A stretch of DNA of 64,000 nucleotides from Cryptomeria japonica (taxonomy: Eukaryota; Streptophyta; Pinopsida; Cupressales; Cupressaceae), in the NCBI RefSeq assembly GCF_030272615.1, contig NC_081415.1, positions 104,400,796-104,464,795 on the forward strand, written 5' to 3'. The notes below the pieces were generated by a model. That model saw nothing but the letters and a program-made list of their open reading frames with translations, searched no databases and was not told the origin of the DNA. Within the stretch, counting starts at the first letter, position 1; each line of letters opens with the position of its first letter. A program made the translations under genes and the position numbers. Below are positions 44,850 through 55,611 of the stretch, in pieces.

Positions 44850-45720
44850 TAGAGGAGAGGGTTGATTCTTAGTATAAAATTCAAAGATCTCTCATCATTA
44901 TCAAGACATGTATTGGAAGGAGAAATGGGAATTGGTTTAGAAACTTGGATAGAAGACACAAAAGGCTCCTTCAAGTCTTCATTCTTATATTGATGGATCT
45001 TATACCCATTGAGGAGAGTGTAAAGTCTAGTGTACCCGAATTCCTTGCTAGAGAAGCATCATTGATAGGAGATGGTGTTGTTGAAGGAATCATAGTACTA
45101 AGCATCATTGATAGAAGATGGTTTTGTTGAAGGAATCATAGTACTAAAGGGGGAAATATATCCTACTTCATCATGAGTGAAATTAAGAGGATTAGGATGA
45201 AACATTATTGTATGAAGTTCATTTTTGTATTTGAATTTGATTGTGTGATGAAGTGTAGAAGGGACTACTTTTATAGCATTAATCTATGGTATACCTAGAA
45301 GAAGGTTATAATTAAGGTGGTTGGGCATGACATGAATAGGAGTAGGCAAAGTCATGGGTCCTACTTTAATAGGTAATATGACTATACCAAGTCACTCTCT
45401 AGGAATATTGTCAAAGCCATACACACAAAGTGGATCGGGTTCAATAGAAGAATAATCTCAATTTATCTTATCTAATAAGTCAACACAACAAATATTAAGA
45501 GCTGACCCATTATCAATTTAAGTACCTCTTATCTTTTGTTCATAAATGCAAGGAGTAATCGTAAGGGGATCATCTCTATTTTTAAACTCTATAGAAGGCA
45601 ATTCATCTTGTGAGATTGTGATATCATTCAGTTTAGAAGAAGGATGAGGAACCACCCTTTGTAAGGCTTCTTGGATCAACTTATCATATGAAGGTGAAGT
45701 TTGAATCAAGTCCCAAAGGG
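44850..45720 (-). pseudogene. Gypsy fragment F: aspartic protease region
   Basis: On the minus strand, after TSPSYDKLIQEALQ and EQKIRGT, the active site reads IDNGSALNIC (about 45512-45483), close to the DGGSALNVCP form of Tat-type gypsy proteases. It is followed by VYGFDNIPRE, LPIKVGPMTLPTPIHVMPNHLNYNLLLGIP (usual YNLLLGRPW) and VVPSTLHHTIKFKY (about 45400-45215). Acidic linker peptides then run to about 44950. Stops occur at regular intervals. RT, RNase H and integrase are not seen to the left, so the fragment is truncated or its neighbour is unrecognisable. Confidence 0.75.
45056..45147. repeat. 46-bp tandem duplication
   Basis: Two copies (45056-45101, 45102-45147) of a unit starting GCATCATTGATAG and ending GAATCATAGTACTAA differ at two positions. 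The length is not a multiple of three, so it shifts the frame of fragment F. Confidence 0.92.
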
Positions 45721-46714
45721 AAATATTAGCTAAGATATCATGAAGCTTCTCAACAAGATAAGGTTCCCTATAAACATGTTTCTTATAATGAGGGGGGGAA
45801 GGGAGGTGAAAAGAACATTGGGATATTTCTTTTTAGCACAAGTATTAAATGAGTGATGTAGTTCAGAACTATAGTTTTGTTCTAGTTGTCTTTCCATATT
45901 ACTTCTTTCACATATGTATTTTTTAGCTTGTAGGATATTAGGAGGTTTTTTAGGTCTAGGATTCTTAGAAGTAGAAGCATGAATGGTATTGATTTGATTA
46001 GGGTTTTTTTCTCTCTATGGATGCATCTTGAGAAGGAAGAGAATCAAAGAAATTACTAATAATTTCATCTTCTTGCTCCAAGTAATATTTATGGGTAAAA
46101 CAAGCTTTAGTATAAGGACAAACATAACTCATTAATGTTTCATCTCTAGTGGGAAATTAATTTATTTGATAAGAGGGTATGCTATCAATAGGAAAGGTAA
46201 TGACAATATCATCCACATGCACCAAATGGTCTTCATGAGGGAGGTACATTTTAGGAGGAAGATAAACATCATTCTTCAAAGATTCATGCTTAGGAAGGAG
46301 ATCTTTGAAAGAAGTGTCAATAAACCCTTCTTGCACCAATGTGCCCTCATTGGTAAGACCAAATTTGGGAGAGGATAACTCAATGTCCATCAACACTTTT
46401 TCTATAGGAGAGGTAGCATGTATGGAAGGTAAGGTAGCATTAAGGAAGGTGTTTATGATATCCTCCTCTTCCTCTAAGATACTCTCATGGGAGAGGCACA
46501 TTTTAGGAGAAATATCAACATTATTCTTCAAATCTTCATCCTTACAAGGGAGAGGTTTGAAAGAAGTGTTAATCATTCCTTTTGGCTCTAAAATCTCCTC
46601 ATGAGTAGGAGATTCCTTAGGAGAGGGATAGAGTGAAATGAGGGAGGTTAATCCATTATCACATCTATGAATAAATGCATCATGATCGTAATTTGATTTT
46701 TTTCAAATGGTAAC
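45721..46714 (-). pseudogene. Fragment F: acidic protein with 84-residue internal repeats
   Basis: The open block 46576-46157 (139 aa) contains two copies of an 84-residue unit. INTSFKPLPCKDEDLKNNV, then SPKMCLSHE, then EDIINTF recurs as IDTSFKDLLPKHESLKNDV, PPKMYLPHE and DDIVITF. The residues before each copy also match (EEILEPKG and EGTLVQEG). The block is acidic and rich in serine and proline. It lies upstream of the F protease in the same direction and probably belongs to the same polyprotein. Further broken peptides run to 45721. It is not recognised as a known domain. An LTR (G) interrupts it at 46715. Confidence 0.55.
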
Positions 46715-47235
46715 TATAGACATATAAATCTGATCACCTTCCTAAATAAATATTTAATATTTGTTTTAACCATATCCCCTTATTAATTAAATTCTATTTA
46801 ATTGATTTATTTGCATTCATCTATTTGATTAAATAAATTACTCAAATTATTTAATTAAATTCACATAAACCTTTTCTAGCCTCTAATTAAATAAATCACT
46901 TTATTTAATTAATTCCCCTTTCTTCCTTTTAATTAACTTTACATTTAATTAAATCCCCCCACTTGTATTTATGCAAGTTGCATCTATTTTGGTTGAAATA
47001 AAGTAATTTTATTTTAATTAAAATCCTTTTCCCTCATCCACTTGCATTTTCCTACATCTCCCACTTGCCTCCTAAACCCCTTCCAGATTCTTCTAATCAC
47101 TTCCAATTTAGCCTAATTCATCTCCTAATTATTGTCACATTCCTAAGTAAAAGGAAGTCACTTCTCAAAACCTCCAAAGTCTTCAATAACCATTAAAAGC
47201 TTTATGTCTTCAAATGGTTAACCTCTAAAGTCTTC

Positions 47236-47240
47236 CAAAC
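47236..47240. other. Target-site duplication of element H (left)
   Basis: CAAAC is repeated exactly at 52753-52757. Confidence 0.87.
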
Positions 47241-47667
47241 TGTGAGATTTTGTCAAGATCAAGAGCTTAATGAAAAGTACAAAATAGAGAGAAAAAATAT
47301 AGGACAAGAATAAATTGTATTCTCATCAATAGAATGAATATGATCCTGCTTATATAGGCAAGGATATATGGATATGTGATCACACAAACATGACATCTAG
47401 CTCAATAAGAAACAAGGGTAGGTAGGGATAAGTAGAGGTAGGTAGGAGAAATAATATAATATTCCACATGAGGTGGATCACACACTGAATGTGGAATGTA
47501 ACAACAAGATAAGACCACAAAAGGTGGAAAATTCTCCTACACACACTATCCCAATGTGGCACAAACACCCAAGTGTCTCATACCCAAACTACTATGAAAT
47601 GCATTATCCTAAGTAAAATTAAGTAAGGTGTAATAATATCCAACATGAATAAATAATTACACCAACA
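47241..47667 (-). repeat. Element H 3' LTR
   Basis: It starts TGTGAGATTTTGTCAAG and ends AATTACACCAACA in plus reading. It is about 95% identical to 52304-52752 by eye and lacks a 20-bp segment containing TTGATCAATTGTTACATA. Confidence 0.9.
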
Positions 47668-49170
47668 CCCCACCTTAAGTGAAACTAAGAAATGCAAGAT
47701 GGGTCTCAGCTACGAGACCATGTTAGGTACCCATGTAGAAATACAAATGCAAAGCAAAGCAAAGAAATCTCTCATAAAGCAGGGAAAGAGAGAAAAACGC
47801 AATGGGGAAAAACCCTCCCCCAAAAGAGAGATGAAAACTATACAAGAGAACTCTCATAGAAGTGTGAGGAACAAAACCCCATGTGAGGAAAAAGTCCCCC
47901 CCCCTCTCCCCATATGAGAGAAGAAGAGAAGCTAGGCAGCCCCCCCCCCTCAATGTAGAATCTGCACCAATGGTAGAAGCTCGAGAATGAATGAAGAAAT
48001 TGCTCCATGAACATCGAAAAACATTCCTCCCCTTAGGAAGAAACAAAACCAAAGGTGTATCCATGAAATATCCCCAATCGTGAAGGGAAGATGTAGAAAA
48101 AAACTCATGATGAATGAAGTCTCTGAAAAGTGCTCAAGTGTCCCCATGTCGATGCTGAAAGATACCCCCTCCAAAGGTGGTGAACTACTCCATGCTACTG
48201 AAAAAGGCACTCCAAGATCTAGTGGAGAATAAAGTAGAACAAGACCCAAAGAATCACATGTCTCCTCTAAGGATAAAGAGACCTCCTCCAACTCTCATAC
48301 ATAAGAATCCACAATCATGTCAACCTCAAAAGAATGATCATGTAGAGAATGAACAAGAGGGTCGGAGTGCTCCCTCAAAACAATGAAAGAATGATAATTT
48401 TCATCAAAGAGAAGATGAATATCATCAATGATGTCTCCCAAATCTACAATGTATGTCAAGTACTCATCCCAAGAAACTGAATCTGGAAGACAAGATATAT
48501 CCTGTTGCACTAAATAACAAGAAGGCAAAATTATTGCACTAGCTGCATCATCAGGTGCAATAGGTGATGTGATATCAATAGGAGGAGATGAAATGCAATG
48601 CTCAAGAATGAGGTCACATGTGATAATCCCCAAGTTCAAGTACCCAAAGTTCTCTTCAAAATCTGAATCATGACAAGTGTGATCATCATGTGTAGAATCA
48701 TCATATGTGAAATCATCCTCATCACTAGGAACAAAATTTGAAAAGGAGTATAACCGAGATGCATGATCCACCACCCCAGTCGCAATGATAGCTTTAGTCT
48801 CCAAGTCTCTAATGAAAATTGACTCAGTTGTGAACTCCATAATTTTCTTTGTTTCCCCATGTGTGATTTGATAGATGGAAAGGAGATTGTTTACCAAATG
48901 GGGTACACACAACACATCATTGAAGGAGTTATCCCCAATGGCAATAGTTCCTTTCCCAATCACATCCATGTATGTATGATTTCCCATCAAAATTTGTGGC
49001 ATGGTGCAAGGCTCAAATGTAAAAAACATAGACTACGAAGATGCCATATGATGAGAAGCCCCTGAATCTAGAAGCCATCTCCTTGAATCATGACTTGTAG
49101 TAGCACAAAGAGATTTTCCTTTTTTTGTCCCAAAAGAGTGAGTCTTCCCACTTGTTGAAGCCATGAATAT
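47668..49170 (-). pseudogene. Element H protease followed by a novel 350-codon frame
   Basis: On the minus strand LLDSGASHHMASS at about 49075-49037 is an intact copia protease motif, with a stop just after it. From 49029 the frame gives GKGTIAIGD and VPHLVNNLLSIYQIT, the start of a GAG-pre-integrase domain. Then comes an aspartate-rich segment (DEDDFTYDDSTHDDHTCHD) and a stretch rich in leucine, serine and proline. One TGA (at about 48294, a likely CGA change) is followed by the same frame open to about 47950, then to 47723 in other frames. No integrase or RT motif occurs. The novel part is not recognised; it could be a captured host fragment or diverged filler. Confidence 0.65.
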
Positions 49171-50118
49171 TTTCACTTTCCCTTTTGAACATTAGGAAGT
49201 GGAAGTTGATGATTCCTCCTTCTTGTAGGCATTAGGCAAATCAATGTTGTGCTTTTTGAGGATGTGTGTGAGCTCATCAATCTTCTTAGAATGGCAACGA
49301 CACTCCTCATGACCAACCCTTTTACAATAGGCACAAGTAGGTCTCTCTTTCTTTGGTGAATTATCCTTCTTGGAAGAGGATGAATCTCCTTGTTGTGGAG
49401 AAGGTGGTTCTTTGTCCTTAGGATTTGATTGCCATTTCTTCTTGTTTGAGTTGTCATTTCCTTGATTTCCTTTGTTCCCTTGATTTGCCACTAAATTTTG
49501 AGACTTAGAAGCCTTAAGAATGCCCATGCTTATCAACTTAGTTTGTTCCATCATCAACATTTCAGTGAAAGCATCAAATGTAGGTATTGTGTAGCTTGAA
49601 CCCATTGTCATCCTATGGGAATGGAAACTAGAAACAAATGTTGCATATTCTGGTGGAAGTTTGCCCATCAAATTGAAGATCAATTGAGTATCCTTCTTAT
49701 CAATGCCACAATCCTTGAGTTGTTCCCTCAACTCTTTTTCCTTAGTGACATAATCTTGTATAGTATCAAAGTTCTCGGGATCTAACATGGTTAGATCACT
49801 CTCAATTTGATATCCTCTAATCTCATCAACTTGACCATACAAGTCATGAAATTTTTTCCAAGCATCCTTAAGTAGAGTACATTTTTCAATATGAAAGATG
49901 AGATCCTTTGATACATACTTTCTTAAGGTACCAATTTCCATGATATTTTTAGTGAGCCAATCCAAGTGAGCAATAGGATCAGCCTTAGGATTATTGGGAA
50001 CAACAATAGTTTAATCAATATAATGAGTTAGTTCATTTTCCATAAGTTTACTCCATGCATCAATTTTCCAAGTAGCATAATTATGAGGAGTAAAGAGAGG
50101 AAACTTAGGAGAACCCAT
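49171..50118 (-). pseudogene. Element H gag
   Basis: ATG at 50118 opens MGSPKFPLFTPHNYATWK, a classic copia gag start. A TAA near codon 37 interrupts it. The frame then continues to 49192: LTKNIMEIGTLRKYVS, LKDAWKKFHDLYG, ENFDTIQDYVTKEKELR and LMGKLPPEYATFVSSF. It also has a lysine- and serine-rich linker and an intact zinc knuckle CAYCKRVGHEECRC (CX2CX4HX4C, about 49340-49296). About 310 codons with a single stop make it one of the better-kept frames here. Gag forms the particle that packages the RNA. Confidence 0.88.
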
Positions 50119-50530
50119 AACAACAAAAGGAAGGAACACAAAAGAACAAAAGAACAAGAGACACCCCCCCAAATTCACTCAATCAAAGTACCCCCCCCCA
50201 CACTAGAATGATGATTTTGGCACTTTATATGTAGTGTGTGTACAATAGGCCACTTACAAACAATGGAAAGGTGGACTTCTGATTTTTTTTTGCAACTACC
50301 CCAATAGGCTAAGAACAACAATGCAAAAGACCAGAAAGATAGATCTATGTAATACAAGTGTCAAATTGGCCAAAAAAGACCATATGCTAAAAGTACAATT
50401 TCTACTCAAAATCACTGCAAACTGATAGCATATTATGAAAGTAGACAAAAAATTGTGCATTTTCAAAAAAAAACATTACCTGAAAAGGAGTTCATATGAG
50501 CCCAAACGGAGTCCCAAAAGTTGCAAAAAT
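50119..50530 (-). other. Element H leader, part next to gag
   Basis: AT-rich untranslated sequence with two C8-C9 runs at about 50160-50202 (G runs on the transcribed strand). No coding block is seen. Confidence 0.5.
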
Positions 50531-51424
50531 GGGGATTGGATAGGTACAGTCACCAAAAACTGATATTTATGAAATATCTATCCATCCAAATAATAAAATA
50601 ATGCCACCGCAAGAAACTACACAAAAAATTAGGCCATTTCAAAAAAAATTGCACCAAAAAAGGAGCAAGATATGGCCATTTGAAGTTGAACTGCAAAATC
50701 AAAACGCTCAATGGAAAGGGCCTGCCAAATTTTCAAAAAATTATGACATCAGAAACTTGTGAGGTTAAATTTGTCAGTCATATGGTCGTCGCCAAAACTT
50801 CGCCTCCCTACCTGTGTGGCATCCGTACAGTACGGACTAATGACGTGTCAAAATCAGATTGGTTGAATTTGATGACATGTCATACAAAGAAATCCACATG
50901 GAATATTGACAAGGTTGCACAATTGGCTAATGACATGGCAAGTGCACTGATGTGGCTGTCCAAGTGGTGCAAGAAATGGGGATTGGATAGGTACAGTCAC
51001 CAAAAACTAATATTTCTAAAATATTTGTCCATCAAAATAAGAAAATAATGCCACAACAAGAAAGTACACAAAAAATTAGCCCATTTCAAAAAAAATTGCA
51101 CCAAAAAAGGAGCAAAAATGAGCAAGATATGGCCATTTGAAGTTGAACTACAAAATCAAAATGCTCAACAGCAAGGGCTTGCCAATTTTTTTTAAAATGA
51201 TGATGTCAGCAACTTGTGAGGTTAAATTTGACGGTCGTATGGCCATTGCCAAAATTTTGCCTCCCTACCTGTGTGGCATCCATACAGTACGGACTGATGA
51301 TGTGTTAGAACCAGATTGGTTGAATTTGATGACGTGTCTAATGGAGAAATCCACGTGGAATGCTGACAAGGCTGCACAGTTGGCAGATGACGTGGCAAGT
51401 GCATTGATGTGGTTGTCCAAGTGG
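50531..51424. repeat. About 450-bp tandem duplication in the leader of element H
   Basis: Two copies (50531-50977 and 50978-51424) begin GGGGATTGGATAGGTACAGT and end GATGTGG(C/T)TGTCCAAGTGG. The second has a 10-bp extra AAAATGAGCA. Both contain an open plus-strand frame (50680-51048 and 51137-51535) with similar peptides (PPYLCGI(R/H)TVRT(N/D)DV; WLNLMTC; ASALMWLSKW), opposite to the element's own sense. Substitutions are spread evenly, so I regard the frames as probably fortuitous. Confidence 0.85.
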
Positions 51425-51900
51425 CGGTTGACTGTGCATAGGCGATTAGGCCACCTGCCATGTGGTGTATGCGGACCCTCCGAAGCTCGCCGAAAGACTG
51501 GAGAAGAAAAGGCATTGACCAGGAGCACGGGGTAGGGAATTGCAGTCACTAAGGAGTTTGGGCAGTCGGCAGCTAGTGGAAAATTGTCAGAGGGGGCAAA
51601 AAGCGATGACCAGCGAGTTGTTGATAGGCGGGAGACATTGGAAGGTAGCGACGGGCACTGATCGTCAGGCATTGAGAAGGTCGGCGAGAGGATGGCCGGC
51701 GATGGGAGATGTCGGCAAGCTGGGGCGGGGCCACAGGTGGTCGACGGTGGTCGGCAAGGACCCAACAGTAGTAAATTGTCGGCAACAAAGGACCCGGGTG
51801 GAGAATACGTCATGCAGTAGTTGTCGGCAAGCAAGCAATGATCGTCGGGAGGCATGACAGGTCTGCAGCAAGTACGGCCCTGCAAAAACTGTAGCAAGGT
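51425..51900. other. GC-rich island in the leader of element H
   Basis: GC content rises sharply against AT-rich surroundings. The plus strand has many copies of GTCGGCAA/GTCGGC (for example near 51566, 51680, 51711, 51749, 51779 and 51820). The 210-aa minus frame here is a by-product of the lack of AT-rich stops, with no recognisable domain. It may be a captured host segment or a structured packaging leader. Confidence 0.6.
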
Positions 51901-52303
51901 ACGAGGGTGGGAGTAAACAACTCTCCCACCTAAAATAATATTTTAAATTTTATTTTATTTTTTAAATCTTTTATAACATATATTAAAAAACTGCAAAAAA
52001 AATTAAAATAAAAAATGAAAAATATATTTTCGCAGAAAATAAATTTTTTTTAATTTTTTTTGCAAAATCATACCATACCACCCAAATTGGGCAAATTTTT
52101 CCTCCAAACCTGAAATTAAATTTTCACCAAATATAGGCGTATTTATAGTCAAAATTCATGGAAACAGCCACCTAGACGCGATGGTGAGGTCAAATCTAGT
52201 CTAGGACGCCTCTAGAAGATGTTACTCCTCAGATCTACCTCTTCACGTCCTTCAAAATCTCTCCCAAAGATGAATCAATGATGCTCTAATGGCTCTAATA
52301 CCA
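51901..52303 (-). other. Element H leader and primer-binding site
   Basis: Untranslated AT-rich stretch. The last 12 bases before the LTR (52303-52292, minus strand TGGTATTAGAGC) are a Met-tRNA type primer site with no spacer. A second TTAGAGC follows at 52285-52279. Confidence 0.8.
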
Positions 52304-52752
52304 TGTGATATTTTGCCAAGATCAAGAGCTCAATGAAAAGTATAAAATAGAGAGACAAAATATAGGACAAGAATAAATTGTATTCTCATCAATAGATAAT
52401 TGATCAATTGTTACATACAATGAATATGAGCCTGCTTATATAGGCAAGGCTATATGGATATGTGAGCACACAAACATGACATGTGGCTCAATAAGCAACA
52501 AGGGTAGGTAGGGATAAGTAGGGGTAGGTAGGAGAAACAATATAATATTCCACATGAGGTGGATCACACATCAAATGTGGAATGTAACAACAAGATAAGA
52601 CCAGAAAAGGTGGAAATTCTCCTACACACACTATCCCAATGTGGCACAAACACCCAAGTGTCTCATACCCAAACTACTATTAAATGCATTATCCAAAGTA
52701 AACTTAAGTAAGGTGTAATAATATCCGACATGAATAAATAATTACACCAACA
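52304..52752 (-). repeat. Element H 5' LTR
   Basis: This 449-bp LTR starts TGTGATATTTTGCCAAG and ends AATTACACCAACA. It carries a TATA-like TGCTTATATAGGCAAG near 52432 (the same block is at about 47348). Confidence 0.9.
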
Positions 52753-52757
52753 CAAAC
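52753..52757. other. Target-site duplication of element H (right)
   Basis: CAAAC is identical to 47236-47240. Confidence 0.87.
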
Positions 52758-53281
52758 CAATAAGGCTCTTACATAACCATTTATGGTTAACTCACCTTTG
52801 ACCATTGGTTAGAAACTTTCCTCTAATTTAACCATCCTTTTGACTCAAGGGTCTCTTCAAAACACTTATGACTTTGACCATAGTTATCTATTTAACCCTT
52901 GCACAAGATTTTACCCCTTGGGTAAAAGTTTTATCCATTGGATAACCCTAAGCTAACCTTAACCCTTACCTCCTAAGGTAACCTTCATGTCTTCTCAGGC
53001 ATTTAATGCCTCTTGCATCTCCTCTCTAGCAACCTCTTGTTAACAATTGTCACCATTTCATTGGTGAAAATTGTAAACATGGATTGATTAACTTTCAATC
53101 CTAGCCCTTGTTAAGATTATTCAATCTTAACCATCCATTGCCCTATTTTTCCTATATATAGAGCTCTCATTCTTCAGTCTCATATATCCAAGTTTCATGC
53201 ATCTACATTATAGCCTAATTTACTAAACATTTTAGCCTATCTTTGTTAAAACATCATCATAGCGTTTAGAAGCATTTTTCA

Positions 53282-53440
53282 CACTAGTACATTTGGAGCA
53301 GTTTTCTGACGACTGTTCATCAAAATTCTGATGTATTTGTTTATCATTATTTTTTCGTCAGTGATTCCGACGATGGGTTTCACGTCGAAAACCAAATGAC
53401 ACCACATCGGAAATTTTTATGCACCTGCGGTATGTTTTTT
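53282..53440 (+). repeat. CACTA terminus and first subterminal segment
   Basis: It starts CACTAGTACATTTGG. Within 160 bases it carries the words TGACGACTG, TCGTCAGTG, CCGACGATG and CACGTCGAAA, arranged in both orientations. These resemble the short transposase-binding motifs found near CACTA ends. Confidence 0.65.
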
Positions 53441-54178
53441 TGACGAGGAGACGTCGAACTTCTGACCTTGTTGCATCCTTTATCATTATAACCTTTTCTG
53501 ATGACCCTTTATTTATTGTTGTAACCTTTGTCGATGCATTTTTACTTTGCCAGTGTCCATCGGGATAAGTCTTACCAATAGCATCATCGGTTATCGACAA
53601 GACAAGATTTCTCCTTTGCTACTAGGTGGCATGCTTGTTTGACGACAACACGTCAAAATTCCAACCTCGTTGCATCCTTTATCACCATAACCTTTGTCGA
53701 TGACCCTCTAACGTCGTAACCTTTACTGATGCATTTTACTTTTGCCAGTTTCCATCAGATAAGTATTACTGATAGCCTCATTAGCTATCGGCAAGACATG
53801 ATTTCTCCATTGCCGCTAGTGTGTGTTCCATCGATGGACCATCTTCAAGGATATGTTATAATTTTGATGATTAAGATGACAGACGAGGTTGCATCGTGCG
53901 ATATTTTTGTTGTCGCAGGTATGGCAACATCATCGATTGTCTTGTAGTTTTCGTCAGAAATCCGACCTTCCCCGAGATTTTTTTTTTAAATCCTGACTGC
54001 TTTTGTCTACACTGATGACCCTTTATCTCCGTAACCTTTGCCGATGCATTTTACTTTTTTCTAGTGTCCATCTAGATAAGTCATACCGATAGCCTCATCG
54101 GCTATCAGCAAGACAATATTTATCCATTGCCGCTAGTGTGTGTTTTGTCGATGGACTTAAACGGTGTATGTTATCCCG
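53441..54178. repeat. Subterminal repeats (three copies of about 200 bp) with hairpin
   Basis: Copies start near 53441, 53640 and 53950. The first two are head to tail with a period of 199 bp; about 90-110 bp separates the second and third. Shared blocks are TGATGACCCT, TAACCTTTG, CGATGCATTTT, CAGTGTCCATC and CTATCGGCAAGACA. Each has an inverted pair such as CCGATAGCC/GGCTATC(A/G)G with a TCATC loop (54086-54108 in the third). GC content is higher than in the flanks. Confidence 0.75.
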
Positions 54179-55518
54179 ATCACATGCTTCTACTTGTCGA
54201 TGTTATCATCAGGTTGACTTTTGCCAATTACAAAGGATTAATATCAATAGCATTAATATCAGTGAGCTTACAAAGGATTAAGCACAGTGGGTACTTCATT
54301 ATTAGGAAGATAAAGATGAAATAGCTACAAGAATACATGCAAGAAGACTTATTATAAGGAATCATAATAGTAAATGCCAAAAATGTCTTGCAGCTAGTAC
54401 ATAAAGCATTCATAAATAGTCATACAGATAGTCATATTGTTGTTTAAAAATACTATCAAAGGAGGATATTATAAAGATAGAGACCTAGAACTCAATGTAC
54501 AGTCATGGATAATAGTGTAGGGTTAGGTGTAGTCCTAGACCTTGTTTAAAGGATGTCATGTGATAGTGCATGTGCCTACGGAAAACTCTACAAAATAGTG
54601 AGCAACAAGACTATCAAGAACAGTATTTCAGTCTTAGGCATACACAGCTCAAGGAGATAATGATTAACAAAGAAAGCACTTACAAAGATATATCTAGTCA
54701 TAAAAGATAATCATCTAAGTTTGAGACATGAGAATATTGTAGAGCACAAAGTAGATAGTTCCATCATAAGGTGTGTACTCCATTTCAAGGCCCCAAACTT
54801 AAGGGTAGTACAGGGAGATTTTATCAATGCCAATTGTAGTCCATAAAAGCCTTGTCGCAAAGAAAATCAAAGACAAAGTACAATCATAGAGAGATAAGCA
54901 GATCAAGTCTATCAAAGAAAAAAAAGAACTCAAAGCCATTCAAAGATGTAATAGTCATAAGGCATGCACAGAGGCTCAGTACAATGGTGATACAGTGTTG
55001 CATACCAACAATGAGGACTGAAGAATGATTGTGATAGAAATCAGGTTCTAAATATAGAGGTACATGACAGTAAGTTTGAGATTAGACAATGCAACATGGA
55101 TATATGATCATCTTCTATGAGAAATGAAAGTGCAGTCATGATAGTATTTTTTAGTAGATTGGACTACCATAAACATGCACATGGAAATGACTAAAGGGTG
55201 TGAGTTTTAATTAAGTGAACTTTGAGTTAGAATGAAAGTTCTTAGTATCATTCATAAGTTCAGGCATTGGTTTTTTAAAAAAATGTGGATTTCTATGTTC
55301 ATCATCAGTTTGAGGCCTAAAAAGGTGGAGTTTTGAGGATAATTTCATCAATTCTACATCAATTAGAAGCCCCTCATAGGTCATACATGAGACAAGATGG
55401 CTTTTAGATAATTTAATAGCTAAGTTATTGATTCGGGTATGTATACAGATACGAAATCAGGTACGGATTCACGGAATCGGCAAAAAAAAATCCTCGGGTA
55501 TGGGTATGGGTACGTCCG
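54179..55518. other. Interior of the CACTA element, no gene recognised
   Basis: AT-rich sequence with only short frames and no motif. The orthodox large TNP2-type transposase of CACTA elements is not visible here and must lie beyond the right edge or be missing. Confidence 0.4.
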
Positions 55519-55531
55519 TGCACGCACGCGC

Positions 55532-55608
<77 letters not shown>
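55519..55608. repeat. (CA)n microsatellite
   Basis: A perfect (CA)36 run at 55537-55608 is preceded by the interrupted CACGCACGCGCACACG at 55520-55536. Upstream lies GGGTATGGGTATGGGTACG (55496-55514). The open frames called across it on both strands are artefacts of the repeat. Such tracts can form Z-DNA and vary in length between individuals. Confidence 0.97.

Positions 55609-55611
<3 letters not shown>

Larger units (their letters stand above)
47241..52752 (-). mobile_element. Element H: gag-protease-only copia derivative with novel reading frame
   Basis: This 5512-bp LTR element on the minus strand has its 5' LTR at 52304-52752 (449 bp), 3' LTR at 47241-47667 (427 bp), a Met-type primer site touching the LTR (52292-52303) and perfect CAAAC duplications. 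Inside are a copia gag with zinc knuckle and a copia protease with the start of the GAG-pre-integrase domain. The frame then runs on into sequence of no known retroviral type up to the 3' LTR. Integrase, RT and RNase H are absent, so it must have been moved by another element's enzymes, like the plant TR-GAG elements. A 450-bp tandem duplication and a GC-rich island occupy the leader. Confidence 0.88.
46715..53281 (-). mobile_element. LTR G (related to solo LTR 2), split by element H
   Basis: Sequence at 46715-47240 continues at 52758-53281 once element H and one CAAAC are removed. It is a reverse-orientation relative of the LTR at 29766-31128. It begins TATAGACATATAAATCT (compare TGTAGTCACATAAATCT), then has about six AT-rich stem-loops (46738-47030). 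Its second part shares blocks such as GCATTTAATGCCTC and TGGATAA next to GTAAA. A TATA box CTCTATATATAGGAAAAA lies on the minus strand near 53160-53140. Its far end is hidden: the CACTA element starts at 53282, and no closing terminus was found. Confidence 0.65.

Noticed and set aside
51265-51897. 210-aa minus-strand open frame in the GC-rich part of element H leader
   Set aside because: Cysteine/proline/serine-rich composition follows from the GC-rich DNA, several frames are open at once, there is no motif, and it lies in a retroelement leader.
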